A stretch of 64,000 nucleotides of DNA from NCBI GenBank assembly GCA_013339895.1, contig JABACO010000083.1:62001-126000 (forward strand). Reading direction: 5' to 3'. Of the stretch, positions 43,818 to 55,620 are shown one piece after another; within the stretch, counting starts at the first letter, position 1, and each line of letters starts with the position of its first letter. This DNA comes from Ephydatia muelleri (lineage: Eukaryota > Porifera > Demospongiae > Spongillida > Spongillidae). The position numbers and the translations under genes were made by a program. The notes under the pieces are model-generated. The model worked only from the letters and a program-made list of their open reading frames with translations, was not told the DNA's origin and made no database searches.

Positions 43818-46800
43818 GTAAGCGGCGACTAGCTATTAGGACCGGGCCAAATGAGGAAGTGCAAGGAGGGAAGGAGGAGGAGAAAGTGATCGCATGCACT
43901 AATGGCGACAAACGAAGCAGTACACATTCGAGTCACTGAAGGTATTTCATTGCAAGTGACTATGCTACAACGCAATATAGGTCTCTGCGTCGATGGTGGT
44001 ATTCGCCTGATGGGCGGACGTGCGCAGACTGCTGATGGGCGAGTCGAGGTGTGTTACAACAACGTTTGGGGCCGCGTCTGCGACAGCAGCTGGAGTAGCC
44101 TGGAGGCTGGTGTCGTCTGTAAACAGCTTGGATACCAAGGTTCGGAGCTTCTATTGCATTGTGTTTGTGTATCCATGCGCCGGGAAGTGTGGCATAATTG
44201 CAGTCCAATCAGTTTGCGTTTATCACCCAGTTAGCAGGCGGAGAGGTGATTAAAAATGTTCGTTAGCTACACATTAAGAAAACTAATTGCATTGCCAATG
44301 TGGCCAAGAGATTGAACAACTGGATGTAGCCGCAGCTTCTGTTGAATGCCTGACTTGGAGGGGGTGGGAGGGGGGGGGGGGGGTGGGAATGTGTTAATTA
44401 CATGTGGCGGCCCACCACCACCCCCAGCTCTTCCAACAACCCCGATTGATATGGTCATTTTAACCCCACTTGTGCGTCTGCCCCTGAAATTAATTTGACT
44501 ATATTAAGGCTATTATAATGACCTTGCGTGTTGCACACTATACTGCAATCGCGATACAACTTTTTCTAGCCACCCCTATTTCATACTGATGCACTGTAGC
44601 CACTTAACTGCACACCCATGCGCAATCAGGTGGAGTGCCGTACAACGACGGGTACTTTGGAAGAAGCAGCGGTCCCGTCTACCTTTCTAACGTACAGTGT
44701 CTGGGTTCAGAGACAACCTGATCGGATGCAGTCATGACCACATTTCCTCTTCCTCCGCTGATTGCCATCACACAACTGACGTTGGTGTCTCATGCTACAA
44801 CCAGACTAAAGGTACGTGACCTTGAAGTCTTACATAATGATATGATTTCGAGGTTGCTACAGTTAGTACGAGGTTTTGAAAATTTATTCGTTTGCGACGC
44901 AATATACACTCGTTCTCGGCCTATACCTAGCTCCCCCCCCCCACCCTTTCTTAGTTGAGTGCACAGATTGGTCCCTTCGGCTCGTTGGAGGGAAGGAGAG
45001 TGGTGTTGATGGTCGGTTGGAGGTGTGTCTAAGCAACCAATGGGGAACTGTTTCTGGAACAAACTGGAATGACAAGAACACGGGTGTTGTTTGTAGGCAG
45101 CTGAACGCTACCTTTTCTGGTGAGTGCTATGTAAGGGCACAAGTAGTTATGTCAAATGGCACAGAGGGAGTGGATCTGGAGTGGGTGTGGCATTTAGTGC
45201 AATTGTGTGCATTGGTGCGGTTATTTCTGACAATGTATGCTCAAGAAACTGGTGGCACATTGCAATCATATTTTTGTGAGCATATTATCCATAAATGGTT
45301 AATTTGTTTTTTTTATTTTTTTTGTTTTCTATAGAATTGCTTTTCTGGTTCCTTTAGCCTGGGGACTAGAACAGAATCTCTTGATCTTTTATTTTTTTTA
45401 AACATTATTCGGTGCAGTTACAGAAACACTAGTACTGAGTGGTAGTACTGAGTGATGACCACCTTTTATTAAGTCCAGTTTTCTAAAATACAGTTGTCTT
45501 TTACTATTAGTACATTACACTTATTAATGGCTATTGTCCAAGTCAAACTGATGACCCCCTCACACAACATAGTTTCATGGGCGTTCAGATGTCTACACCA
45601 TTCCCCGAAGACATCATTATGATGACATCACTCTCCTCCTATGCCAGGTGGGATGACATCATCCACATTCAGCCCGGCCACAGGACCCATCCAGCTGAGC
45701 AGTGTGAATTGTCTCGGGAATGAACCAACCATCTTGGAATGTGACCACACCAGTGTGGCGGGCCCGTTTCCAGACTTCTCCAATCACGAAAGTGACATTG
45801 GAATCAGGTGTTGGAGGAATGCAACTCTCGACCAACGTAAGGGAAACAACCCTTCACTCTCAGAGACATTCTCTCACATACCTTCTGTCTACTTGTCTTC
45901 TCTGCCTCCTTTTTCTCCACCTTCTTCCTGCCTCCTTCCCATCTCCCCTCTTCCTTCCCTCCTCTACCATTCATCCTCTTTTCCCATCCTCTTCCTCCTC
46001 CTCTTTCCTCCCTCCTCTTCCTCCCTCCCTCTCCTCCCCTCCTCTTCCTCCCCTCCTCTTCCTCCCCTCCTCTTCCTCCCTCCTCTTCCTCCCCTCCTCT
46101 TCCTCCCCTCCTCTTCCTCCCTCCTCTTCCTCCCCTCCTCCTCCTCCTCTCCTCTCCTCCCCTCCCCCCTCCTCCACATCTTTCCACTCCCTCCTCCCTC
46201 CTCCCACCTCATCCCCATCTCTCCAGTACCAAGCCCCTATCTCCTGATCACTACAAATGCAGGTGTGCTCCAGATGGGGATGGATGGCACGCATCTTGCC
46301 CTAGTGGTCAATCAACCTACTTTGTACCCAATGTATGGTCTAGACTATGACATCAGGTAGGACCAATGCATGGATGAACAGTTTGCTAGCCATCTTGGAC
46401 TTAGTATTTGTATAGTACAATACAATGCTAAGGTCACTCAGCACGTGTCTTCACCATCTGTGGATCCCTCGAATTGTGTATTTGGATAAAAGACTTTAAT
46501 ATTTATTCACTATCCAGGGAGGGGACCTTGTATTGGAGTTCCTACACATACCACAACGCCTGCCCATTCAGCAGTCCCATCTGGATGGCTCTGGCATCTC
46601 GCCAATGCTGGATGCAGCCTGCATAGGTGGTATGTGCACACACACAGATGGACTGCACCTGTACAGTGATTGGAAATTCCAAGAGGTCCACACACACACA
46701 CCACACACACACACACACAACCCACACCACACACCCTCAGATCACTACTACCCTTTTGTCATGCCCATATCATGCATTCCTCCTTCCTTCCCTTCCTTTC

Positions 46801-49800
46801 TCCTCCTTCCCTCTCTTCTCTTTCTCCTCCTTCCCTCCCCTCTCCTTTTAATCCCTCTTTCTAACTCTTTTTCTTGCTCTTTCAGCTGGGATTTCGTTGG
46901 ACTGGGTTCACCATAGGTGTTCTGGACCAACTACTGTGATGGAAGCATCCACATGTATGACTTAACAAATGGCACAGATACGCTACTGTTTAACAGTACT
47001 TTGTCAGATGATGTGGCAGTAGACCCAATCAATGGGTATGTCCCAAATCAGCTCTATAATACAACCATTGCGAATCATTGTTCTATTTATCTTTTTATAT
47101 CCTCTAGATTTATCTACTGGTCATCACAGACACCGGGGAGGATTGAAAGGGGGTCATTAATTGGAGGCTCCAGGGAGATGCTCCACAGCACCGACCTTGC
47201 GTGTGTGCTGTCCCTCAGTCTGGACCTTGCCTCGGACAGACTGGTTTGGAACGACTTCTGCCTGCTCAAGATCGAGATGTCCTTCACGAATGGGTCGCAT
47301 CGCACCACCCTCCTCTCCCCCATCAATGCCTATGGCATGGCGCTGTTTCGGGGGGTCCTCTACTGGACTGAGCGGTCAGACCAGAACCTGATCCACGCGG
47401 TTAAATCTTTGAGGATTGGGAGTCGAGGCAACATAACTACTGTTGCCAACTTTTCAATTGAGCCAGTGAAAATACGGGTGGTGGATATGTCGACACAGCC
47501 ACTGGGTAAGGCAGGGCTTGATTGGAGCAGCTATGCTTATGATTGAGGGTGCGTTAGATTTAGAAGAATTCATAATCATTGCCTGATTGGGTGGACTTAT
47601 GTGTCCATGCTCCTAGCACTTGTAAGTATTCCAAACTGTGGAGGGCTATTAAAGGTATGTGTCTTTCAGTTTCATTGTGTGAACAGATTCATCAAAATAT
47701 AAGTTTAGGCATATAATGTATCGCTTTATGCTTGCATAATGTTTTTAAAGCAGTACTCATATATGGAGTGAGTCAGTCGAATTGTTCTTGCTTCGTTATC
47801 CAAGGAAGTACACGTTTGCTGTTTGTATGCCAGATGTGCATCCCTAGTGCTCCATACATGCATTGTATCTCTAGTGCTCCATACATGCATTGTATCTCTA
47901 GTGCTCCATACATGCATTGTATCTCTAGTGCTCCATACATGCATTGTATCTCTAGTGCTCCATACATGCATTGTATCTCTAGTGCTCCATACATGTATTG
48001 CATGGAATCAAAGTGCCAATCTATATAACAGTTAGAGTTTCTCCGAACTACACACTGAGTTTAATGCTATCCAAGAATAGCTGATTGCTGACATATCCAT
48101 GCTGTAAACCAACATGTCACCTCTCACAGACAAAAATGTGCAAACCTACACTTTAGTGGACATGGGGGTGCAGCATCAACAGCTTATATAGTTCGATTGT
48201 TTATCTAATTCTCCAATGCAGCAAGTACACTAGTAGTAAATGAACGGCAAGTTGTGGCTAAGGACTATATATACTGCCTATTTAAATGGGTAAAGTTTCC
48301 AATGTGGAGTGACGTCGACTGAACAAAGACGCACCTTAAGCACATGTCCTGGGAGGGAGTTCCAGACTTGAATAACCCTTTATTATAGGCCTTAGCAGAT
48401 ACATGTATGTAGGAGCAAAGAGTGCTAGGTTTTAAGTCAGATGATATCATCGGCGACTATGTAGTACAGTAGTACTAGAAGTGATAAAAGTTACTACGCT
48501 AAACATAGTTGTAAGTCCAGTCCCCACACTCTATCACTCCCCAAGTCCTCCCACACTCCATCACTTCCCAAGTCCTCCCCATAAAGATGGAGTCGTGGTT
48601 GTACACATGTGCATTAAATAACCAAAGTTTCATCACAGCTCTTTCAGACCATGGTAGCCTACTAAATCTAGCCACAATGATTACTCATCAAGCTACATGG
48701 CATAATAGCACAATATCAGCAATTCAAACATAAACAAACCATCAGTGGTGACACAGGTGTGTCGAATTACCATAATGGAGTTAATGAAGTGAATCTCAAT
48801 GGTAACATTTTGGCCCTCTTTATCAATTGATCCATAATTGACTCATCAATGGAAGCATTGTTGTACCTCATGGTTGCTAAGGTGTTTAGTGCTATGCAGT
48901 CATGGCAAAGGGTGTTTGTATCATGTGCTTGAACGGAGCCATAAGGCAAGATACCAGTTGAACATGCGCACATGTTAACTCTTTGAACACCAAAGGCATA
49001 TTTATAATACATGCTCATGGTTGCTAAATTGTGTACATTCAAAGATGAGTGGCATCAGCAATGAACCCCTGCCTTTGCAGCAAGACTAACTGTTCTGTTT
49101 TTATGATGACCAAAATATGCTTTTCATGAAGCTAAACAATCACAGCTTGTTGGACCAATGTCACTTTCAAGACCCACTGTGGATTCCAATTGACCATTTT
49201 TAAGTTCAGTTCAATTAAACATAATGTTTAGTTTACCTGGTGATGGGAATACTTTTTATACAATATGAAAGGACCTAGTTATTTTATTGTTGAAAGCAGA
49301 CAGCTTTAACACATCTGTTATCATCCATTGTGGCTATGATACAAATGTCCATGTTTTTTTTTTCTCTCCTCTTTTTCCTCAACAGCCAATCCTCTGAAGC
49401 TGAACTGTTCCTCCACAGCTCTTGGAGCTCGACTCGTGGTCAACTGTTCTGCAAATCATGCCTCAAAGTCACTTTCTTGTTCCGTGCAAAACAGAACCAT
49501 TGACCAATGTGCGTACACAAGTTGTGCCCATATATGTAATGATTGTTGGTCAGGTAAAACAACCCACACTCTGATTTTGTTGGTCACACAACTTCACTGA
49601 TCAACTATACCCAGTCAACATAGGATACACAGCAGCCTGTTGGGGGTACTCACCTTACCCAGAGATAGTGATTTTGGTCTTCATTATTAAAGTTTAATTG
49701 TTACTGCATGTGTGAGTGTGTGTGTGTGCATGTGTGTGTGGATTATTTGGTGTTCCATTGTATGATGATGGTCTTATTGCATGAAGCTCTCTAATGGAAG

Positions 49801-52388
49801 CCCATCCTTTTGTTCTCTCTGCAGGCAAGCTGCCCCTAACAATAGACTTCCATCTGTGGACTCTACAACCATCACCATAGTGATCACAGCCACTGATGTG
49901 TATGGACTCACCAGTGCATCCTCTGTGCTGTACACAAGTACGCTACACACCCAGCACCTAGCTTGTTTTCAACACAATAACATTCCCTCCTGTGTGTTTT
50001 GTTTGCAGAGCCAACTCCATACATTCACTTTGTCTATAATAGTCCAAAAATCAAAGGCAACTCTGTATCTTATCAGCCAGCCAATCCTTTCCATGTTCTG
50101 CCAAGTGACCAATCAAATAAAAAATACATGTAACTGTGAGTGAAACAACAAAACAAAAAAAAAACAAACTGCTATTTGCATGTGTGCTTTGGTTGCCATG
50201 GAAACACAATCATGCCCTTTCGTCATTGGGCAGGCACGCTGGGCCACTACACTGTACAGGGACTGCAGGCAGGTACATACACCTTCACTGCCCAGGCCAC
50301 CACTGCAGATGTGCAAACAGCTGTTATCTCAAGACCTGTAACATTGGTCAGTTAACACATATTTAGTTGTAAGGTGTACCCAAAAAAGGATTATTAATGC
50401 CATTATTAACACCATGATTAACACCATGCATATATATTATACATGTAAAGTAGTGGAGCGTATCAATATAAATCGCCTTGGTAACAAGTTGAATCATATA
50501 TAAGACATGAGGTTTCACTGGTACCAATTCAATATTTATTTTTACGCACTACCACAGAAATGCAATTAATTAAAACTGCAAGTGGACAACCGCTGTATGT
50601 GTGGTGGATATAATTACTGTCATTTTAGATTGCTTTGTGGCTGTGATAGTCTAGGCTTGCATCTATTGTAACTAGTCTCCTGACTCGATTGACCTTTCAG
50701 TACATATGAATCATGCCCAACCTTATAGATGATCCACTACTGAAGAATGTGATACACTGTGCTGTGATGTGCGTAAACTAAAATGTAGACTAATCACACT
50801 GCATGTTTAAACTGCATTTGTAATTAGTTTTTGGTCAGTTTTCCACGTGCCTGAATCAGATCTGCTGCCCAAAGAAGTCATTCAGCCCTGAGGTGGACAT
50901 CATTTACAGACCTTGTTCCGGATACCTTAGGATACCTTTGGATACCTTTGGATACCATTGGAAACTGTGTCCACCTCAGTTCTGTATGACCTTCTGTTAG
51001 GTAGTGAAAAATTGGCCGTGTACATTTATACATGCAGTTTAAACATGCATTGTGATTAGATCATCCATAGCACACTGTGCCACATTCTTCTGCACCTCAC
51101 TACACCTAGCTCACCCTACACCAATTGAGTGGCAGGCCTTTCCCATTATGTGGGTTGCACAATGGGCACAATGTGCACAGCATCTTGAAGCTATTCAAAA
51201 TAATATTTTGGTTCTCATGGGCATTCTAATGAGAGTTGGGAATGTGTATGTGTGGTGTATGGTGTGTGTATGTGTGTGTGTGTGTGTGGGTGTGTTTGTG
51301 TGTGTGTGTGGATGGATGTTTAGGTCTGTGATGTCGATGAGTGTTTAGGCATGTGATGTGGAAGTTGTGTGTGCAACACAGGGTCATTGATGAGGAGATC
51401 TTATCAGTATGAAAGGGACCTAACGCATGTTATTTCAAGATTTCTACTTCTTGAATATTCTAGAAGTCTGTAATGTCCTCTACACATGGCTTCTTGCGCA
51501 CTGAAAATCGGAGTATCTGTCATTGAGTTGTAAAACTCTGAATTTTTAATTAGCCATACATTTCAAGCGTAACATTTCAATTGCGCATACTGGAAATTTT
51601 ATAAAGTGTGCGCTAGGTTCCTTTTCGCGGAACAATCCCATATGCAGAATTTTTTTTAGCAAACTTGAAATGTGTTGCAATCATGCCAATTTCAATGCTT
51701 TAATAATTAGACGTAGTATACCATCTCTGCAATGCAAGACAAATCTTCAAGTCCCTTTTTCAAATATGTGGCGTGAACTAGAATGTACTTCAGTAGCCAA
51801 AAAACTATCAATATTCACTCCAATGAATGCACTCCCTTCTTTCTCCCATCCCAGCATTGGGCAGCTCGGATTGTGTTCTAGTGCTCACCAATGATGGAAT
51901 AATGGTCACGAAAGATGTCGTCATTGTGGAATTTGCCAGCACTGGGAGCCCAAAGGCATTCATTTGCATCATTGATAATAAGCGGTCCATTACCCATGTG
52001 AGTAATTAGCTGAAGATTCTCCATTTATTGCTCACAATGCATGGCTAAAGAAGCTTGTGTGTTTTCCTATTCATGCATACAGCCTAATGATGCTCTATTT
52101 AGTGCCCACTCTATATGGGCCCTGAAAGTGCTGTATTTAATGCCTACTCATGCATGGGCCCTAAAAGTGTTCTTTTTAATGCTCATCTGTGCACACATCC
52201 AATTGGCTGCTGGACATTTGTTACCCATGGTAACTGGATTTTCTTTCATCAACTAATGCTTTTAGTATACAGGCACCAGTCCACTGAAGCTCAGTGGACT
52301 GGGCACTGGAAGCCACACCCTGATAATGGGGTCTACAGGCTGTGCAGGAAACAGTCCAGTCATGGTAGAGACCATTCAGGTCATATGA
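43766..52388 (+). CDS. SRCR-SRCR-YWTD-Ig/FN3-like extracellular protein gene
   Basis: A multi-exon plus-strand gene. Exons recognised: 43766-43817 signal peptide; 43921-44139 and 44630-44811 SRCR 1; 44955-45119 and 45648-45836 SRCR 2; 46263-46356, 46518-46626, 46886-47035 and 47108-47505 YWTD region. Then 49386-49553 and 49825-49937 Cys-rich/Ig-like; 50009-~50128 and 50234-50346 FN3-like; 51855-51997 and 52273-52388 a final Ig-like domain. The stop is TGA 52386-52388 and no transmembrane segment is seen before it, so it may be secreted, or may have an undetected alternative end. Introns are mostly phase 1. Exons 44630, 46518, 46886 and 49825 each need a 1-nt change to stay open, which may be consensus error. 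SRCR and YWTD modules bind ligands in scavenger and LDL-receptor-type proteins; the ligand here is unknown. Confidence 0.8.
43921..44811 (+). CDS. SRCR domain 1 (two exons)
   Basis: Exon 43921-44139 (219 nt) carries the N-terminal SRCR half: IRLMGG, GRVEVCYNNVWGRVCD, WSSLEAGVVCKQLGY. Exon 44630-44811 carries the second half: GPVYLSNVQCLGSE, then in the shifted frame NLIGCSHDHI and DVGVSCY. Cysteine positions are those of SRCR domains. Exon 2 is 182 nt where a multiple of three is needed; one base appears missing at about 44712-44716. A poly-G run sits in the intron at 44358-44384. Confidence 0.9.
44955..45836 (+). CDS. SRCR domain 2 (two exons)
   Basis: Exon 44955-45119 encodes LRLVGGKESGVDGRLEVC, WGTVSGTNW and TGVVCRQLN. 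Exon 45648-45836 encodes GPIQLSSVNCLGNEPTILEC and ESDIGIRCW. Both have lengths divisible by three and good splice sites. Same intron position as SRCR 1, so the two domains are a duplication. Confidence 0.9.
45880..46215. repeat. Pyrimidine-rich (CCTCCTCTTCCTCC)n tract in intron
   Basis: About 330 bp of almost pure C/T with a 13-15-bp repeating pattern. Its long open frames are a composition effect, not a protein. Confidence 0.95.
46263..47505 (+). CDS. YWTD (LDL-receptor class B) repeat region
   Basis: Four exons (46263-46356, 46518-46626, 46886-47035, 47108-47505). Signature pieces in order: GTLYWSSYTYH, IQQSHLDGSGIS, ISLDWVHHR, VFWTNYCDGSIHMYDLTNG, DDVAVDPINGFIYWSS, GRIERGSL, RLVWNDFCLLKIEMS, NAYGMALFRGVLYWTERSD. 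These match blades of a YWTD beta-propeller. Exon 46518-46626 and the HHR/VFWT junction at about 46915 need 1-nt corrections, the latter in a GG run. Fewer than the usual six repeats are visible. Confidence 0.85.
46686..46735. repeat. (CA)n microsatellite in intron
   Basis: CACACACA run broken by CCACACC. Confidence 0.9.
47506..49385. other. Large intron of the SRCR gene
   Basis: 1.9 kb without exon-like signal. It contains the 27-bp minisatellite (47846-48000) and a 25-bp near-repeat at 48525-48580 (CACTCCCCAAGTCCTCCC). Confidence 0.55.
47846..48000. repeat. 27-bp minisatellite, 6 units
   Basis: Unit CTAGTGCTCCATACATGCAT + TGTATCT, six near-perfect copies. As 27 is a multiple of three, all frames stay periodic and several long chance open frames arise on both strands. 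Confidence 0.95.
49386..50346 (+). CDS. SRCR gene: Cys-rich/Ig-like and FN3-like exons
   Basis: Exon 49386-49553 (168 nt) encodes PLKLNCSSTALGARLVVNC and a Cys-rich end. Exon 49825-49937 ends TTITIVITATDVYGLTSASS, a typical final-strand pair, but is one base short. Exons 50009-~50128 and 50234-50346 give PYIHFVYNSPKIKG and HYTVQGLQAGTYTFTAQATT, FN3-like F/G strands. The 3' boundary of the third exon is uncertain: an in-frame stop follows an A run there. Confidence 0.65.
50790..51059. mobile_element. Small MITE with 28-bp inverted repeats
   Basis: CTAATCACACTGCATGTTTA at the left is found inverted (one mismatch) at 51033-51059. About 270 bp; the interior has four GGATACCTTTG-like units and an inner inverted pair GGTGGACA/TGTCCACC. 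It lies in an intron of the SRCR gene. Confidence 0.75.
51241..51312. repeat. (GT)n microsatellite
   Basis: TGTGTG run with sparse interruptions. Confidence 0.95.
51409..51632. mobile_element. MITE copy (family of 8817 and 57631)
   Basis: Left GAAAGGGACCTAACGCATG, right GCTAGGTTCCTTTTCGCGG; interior shares ATCGGAGTATCTGTCATTGA and TTCTAGAAGTCTG with the other copies. It is intronic in the SRCR gene and lacks the 19-bp array seen at 57644. Confidence 0.8.
51855..52388 (+). CDS. SRCR gene last domain: Ig-like, two exons
   Basis: Exon 51855-51997 encodes VVIVEFASTGSPKAFICIID. Exon 52273-52388 encodes TSPLKLSGLGTGSHTLIMGS, the segment CAGNSPVM and the stop. Together they have the pattern of a small Ig-like module (F.F.S.....F.C..D ... 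SPL.LSGL..G.HT). The phase at the join is off by one as written. Confidence 0.6.
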
Positions 52389-52969
52389 CACATGCATGAC
52401 CTTTATGATGGAGACCATTGAAGTCATGTGACATGTTCATGACCTTTGTACTCTATTAATAACTTGGTAGAACTGATACTTTGTAGCAGTGACAATATAT
52501 AATTGTATTTCATCTGAATTTGTATTGTAAGCCATGAGATGATTTGTCATATAAATCGGCAGGGTATGGACACTGAACTTTGTCACAGGGCATCTCAGAT
52601 TGAACCATTTACAAAGAACTATATACAAATTAATCAAGAAATGTTCATACTGTATAATATGGATACCCAATGGTCAGAATTGTTTGACCATATTATACAG
52701 ATGGCAGCATGCATAGAATTGCGTCACGTGGGACCACTGTGAACTGAATTTAATTGGGAGCTGACCATCAGGGTACATTTGGCTGTCACTACTGAACAGG
52801 GCATCTCAAATGGAAGAAGGAAAAGATTAATGAGACAAAATAATATACTATTAGCAGTTATTTCTATCATACACTGTATGTGTGTTGCTTGCAACTTCAC
52901 TTTGGAAGGTGTTTCTCCTCAGAAGACCAGAGTACCTCTTTATGCATGGTAACCACCTGTTTTACAGGC

Positions 52970-53110
52970 ACCAGTCCACTAAAGCTCAGTGGCTGGGCAC
53001 CAGAAACCACACCCTGATGGTGTCTGCAGGCTGTGCAGGAAACAGTCCAGTCATACCATTGTGGTCATGTGTCTTATGCATGTCCTTAATAGTGAAGATC
53101 GTGGTTGTCA
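52970..53110 (+). pseudogene. Duplicated terminal exon
   Basis: ACAG/GCACCAGTCCACTAAAGCTC... repeats 52269-52400 with its acceptor and part of the following sequence (CATGACCTTTATGATGG-type). One base is missing after CTCAGTGG, so the frame fails after SPLKLSG. It could be a dead duplicate or an alternative last exon if the missing base is an error. Confidence 0.65.
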
Positions 53111-53119
53111 TGTGACTTA

Positions 53120-54565
53120 TGCATGACCTTTATGGTGGTGACTATAAGAGTGCTGCGAATATTTGCTTTAGTTTGCCATAGAATTTGATGAGTAGCTGTT
53201 TCAATGTAAGGGTTAATATCATATCATTTTGACAATACTTTATATTCGCTGTGTGAAAAACCATTATAATGGTTCCCGTGCAGACTTTCATCCTTGTCTT
53301 GCTGCATGGGGGGGGGGGGGGGGTCAGGGTGAATACATTTCATTGTTTTAAAAATCTTAGTCTTATGTTAGTAAATGTGCATGTACATATGCATGTTATG
53401 TCATCTAATCAAATGTGTCTTAATCAATAATAAAGTCCTTTCCTGCTGCAAATGCTCTGCTGACTGATGTAAGGATGGTCGCAATATGAGCCTACTTGTT
53501 TCTAGTAGGCATGTGTCATGTGTATTGGATCAGCATGGATGCTGTTCACATGCAAGTTGATTGGATGTCATGGATGCTGGTCACAGCAATTGATCGTGCA
53601 ATGTAGACAATTTGGATGTAGTCTGAAAAGGGATATGTCTGAGATAACATATGGCTTGCTAGCCTTTTGGCAGGCATGATACTGTATGTTTGCCATGCTC
53701 TTTAATGAATAATATAAACTAAGAATGTGGTGCAGGCCTTTTACCTAGACATATAATTTTAAGTAGAGAATGTTGCATAACGAGTAATTGCACTGACAAA
53801 TTACATATTGAGTTATAAGCCAAACTGGGAGATTTTCATTTGTGGCAATCTCTATGTCAATGATCTGGGTAAATTGCATCTTGAAGTTAGTAAGAGCACC
53901 CAGTTTAGTACACACACCCAAAATACGCAGGTGTACTACATCACCGAACGTCATCCGCATGCAGCTGTGATGAAGCGCTGGGTTGCACTGAGTACATAAT
54001 GCGGTTTTGCAGTCCGTGCCAAGTCCGAATTTGCAGTCGTATAACATTCCGTCAGTGTACGTAATTTGCATGCCCTGCTCGAGTAGAGTTTGTCGCCAGC
54101 AGCTGAAGTCGTAGGGCTATCTACGGAAGACGTTACGCACATCAACTGAAGTGTGTACACCTTTGGTCACTGGCATTGAGAACTATTGCTGATGACCTTC
54201 TGATGTGTGTAGCCCTCCTTCCCCTACCTTCCTGCAGTCGTAGCAAATGGACTCTGAAACATTTTCATGCTTTTGTGCAGGTTATTGATGTGGAACCTGT
54301 GCCCAAATGATCCGTATACACATGTTAGAGCGTTAATGCATGTTTGATGTCTATAGTGGTGGGGGCCACTTGTGCCCGGGAAGGTGGGGGGGGAGAGGGG
54401 GGGGGTTAAAGTACACTACACTCCCGATCCTGCTTATCTTTCTATACGCTGCTGCTGAATGCCTACCTCAGGGTAACGTTAACTACGACGTAGCACTCGA
54501 TCGGCCATTAAAAGCAAACCCATCGCCAATGTGACTAAACATATAACACCAGAAGGGGAAAATGT
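53120..54565. other. Intergenic stretch
   Basis: No gene supported. Contains G runs at 53309-53326 and 54384-54408. Confidence 0.5.
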
Positions 54566-55096
54566 ATGCACCATAGGATCTAAGAACCCAGCGTAATGGT
54601 TAGATAACCGGCAATGTGCGTATGTGGTATTCAATGTATGAACAAATTGGGGTGGGCCTGTATTGAACATCAAACCCGAAGTGTTATTAAACTTCTCTGA
54701 TGGTTTGTGTGTACACACCTATGCACCATAGGAACCCAGCACATGATGGTTACATAACCGGCAATTTGCCCGTTTGTGTTGTGTGGTATTCAATGAATGA
54801 ACAAATTTGGGATGGGCCTGTATTGAAAATCAAAACAGAATAAGACTTCTCTGATGGTGTTGTGTGTAGGTACATCTTACTGTCACCATAGGAACCCAGC
54901 ACAATGGTTAAATAACCGGCAATTTGCCGTTGTATGTTGTGTGTAGTTTTTTAATGTATGGAAGGAGTGGGATGGGCCTGTATTGAACACCAAACCAGTG
55001 TACGACTTCTCTGATGGTGTTATGTGTAGATACATACCTTGCCATCTTACTGTCACCATAGGAACCCAGCACACTGTTTAGATACTGTAACCGGCA
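54566..55096. repeat. ~150-170-bp tandem repeat, about 3.3 units
   Basis: Units begin CACCATAGGAACCCAGCAC (about 54571, 54724, 54886, 55057) and share ACCGGCAATTTGCC, GATGGGCCTGTATTGAA and ACTTCTCTGATGG. Unit length grows by small insertions. No coding sense. Confidence 0.85.
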
Positions 55097-55620
55097 ATTT
55101 GAAGTTTGAAATTTGAAGAAAATTATAGTAACATATATTGATATTGTGTAATGACTAGCTTTTTGTCCTACATAAGGATTTTGTTTTAGTATTCATTAGA
55201 TTTTAATATTCAAAAATAAGAATTTAGATGATCAAAGTGAAGTTCTGTTTTTGCGGTTTGTGCTTTCATATTTCTACACAATTATTCCTGTTTCAGTCTT
55301 GGGTGTTTGAAAGAACAAGTATGCAGCTATATTTAAAATAAATTATTTACTTTGCTTCCATTTTATGAAACTTTACTCTTTACTGGAATAGTTAGTTGTG
55401 AGCAATTTTCAAAGGGGGTATGTTGAGCCTTTGACTATGGTTACACATTAGGCCTAGGCCTAGGGTTTAGGTTATATTTCAAAATGGGTTTTAAGCATTA
55501 AAGCATATGTGTTTGCTATATTAAAAGTCCACCTCCGCCTTAATTTAGTACATGCATGTCATGTGATGTACTTCAAACATCACGTGATGTACTTTAAACT
55601 TCGTTACAAAGATCGCCAGG

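Noticed and set aside
45641-46360. A 239-codon open frame with Pro/Ser/Leu repeats, and Gly/Arg/Glu-rich frames on the other strand
   Set aside because: Only its first part (45648-45836) is an SRCR exon; the rest is the pyrimidine-rich intron tract read by chance.
47726-48035. Repetitive 70-98-codon frames on both strands
   Set aside because: Artefact of a 27-bp minisatellite whose period is a multiple of three.
53745-54071. A 108-codon minus-strand frame with several cysteines
   Set aside because: No recognisable domain, no splice context, no relation to neighbours; probably chance.
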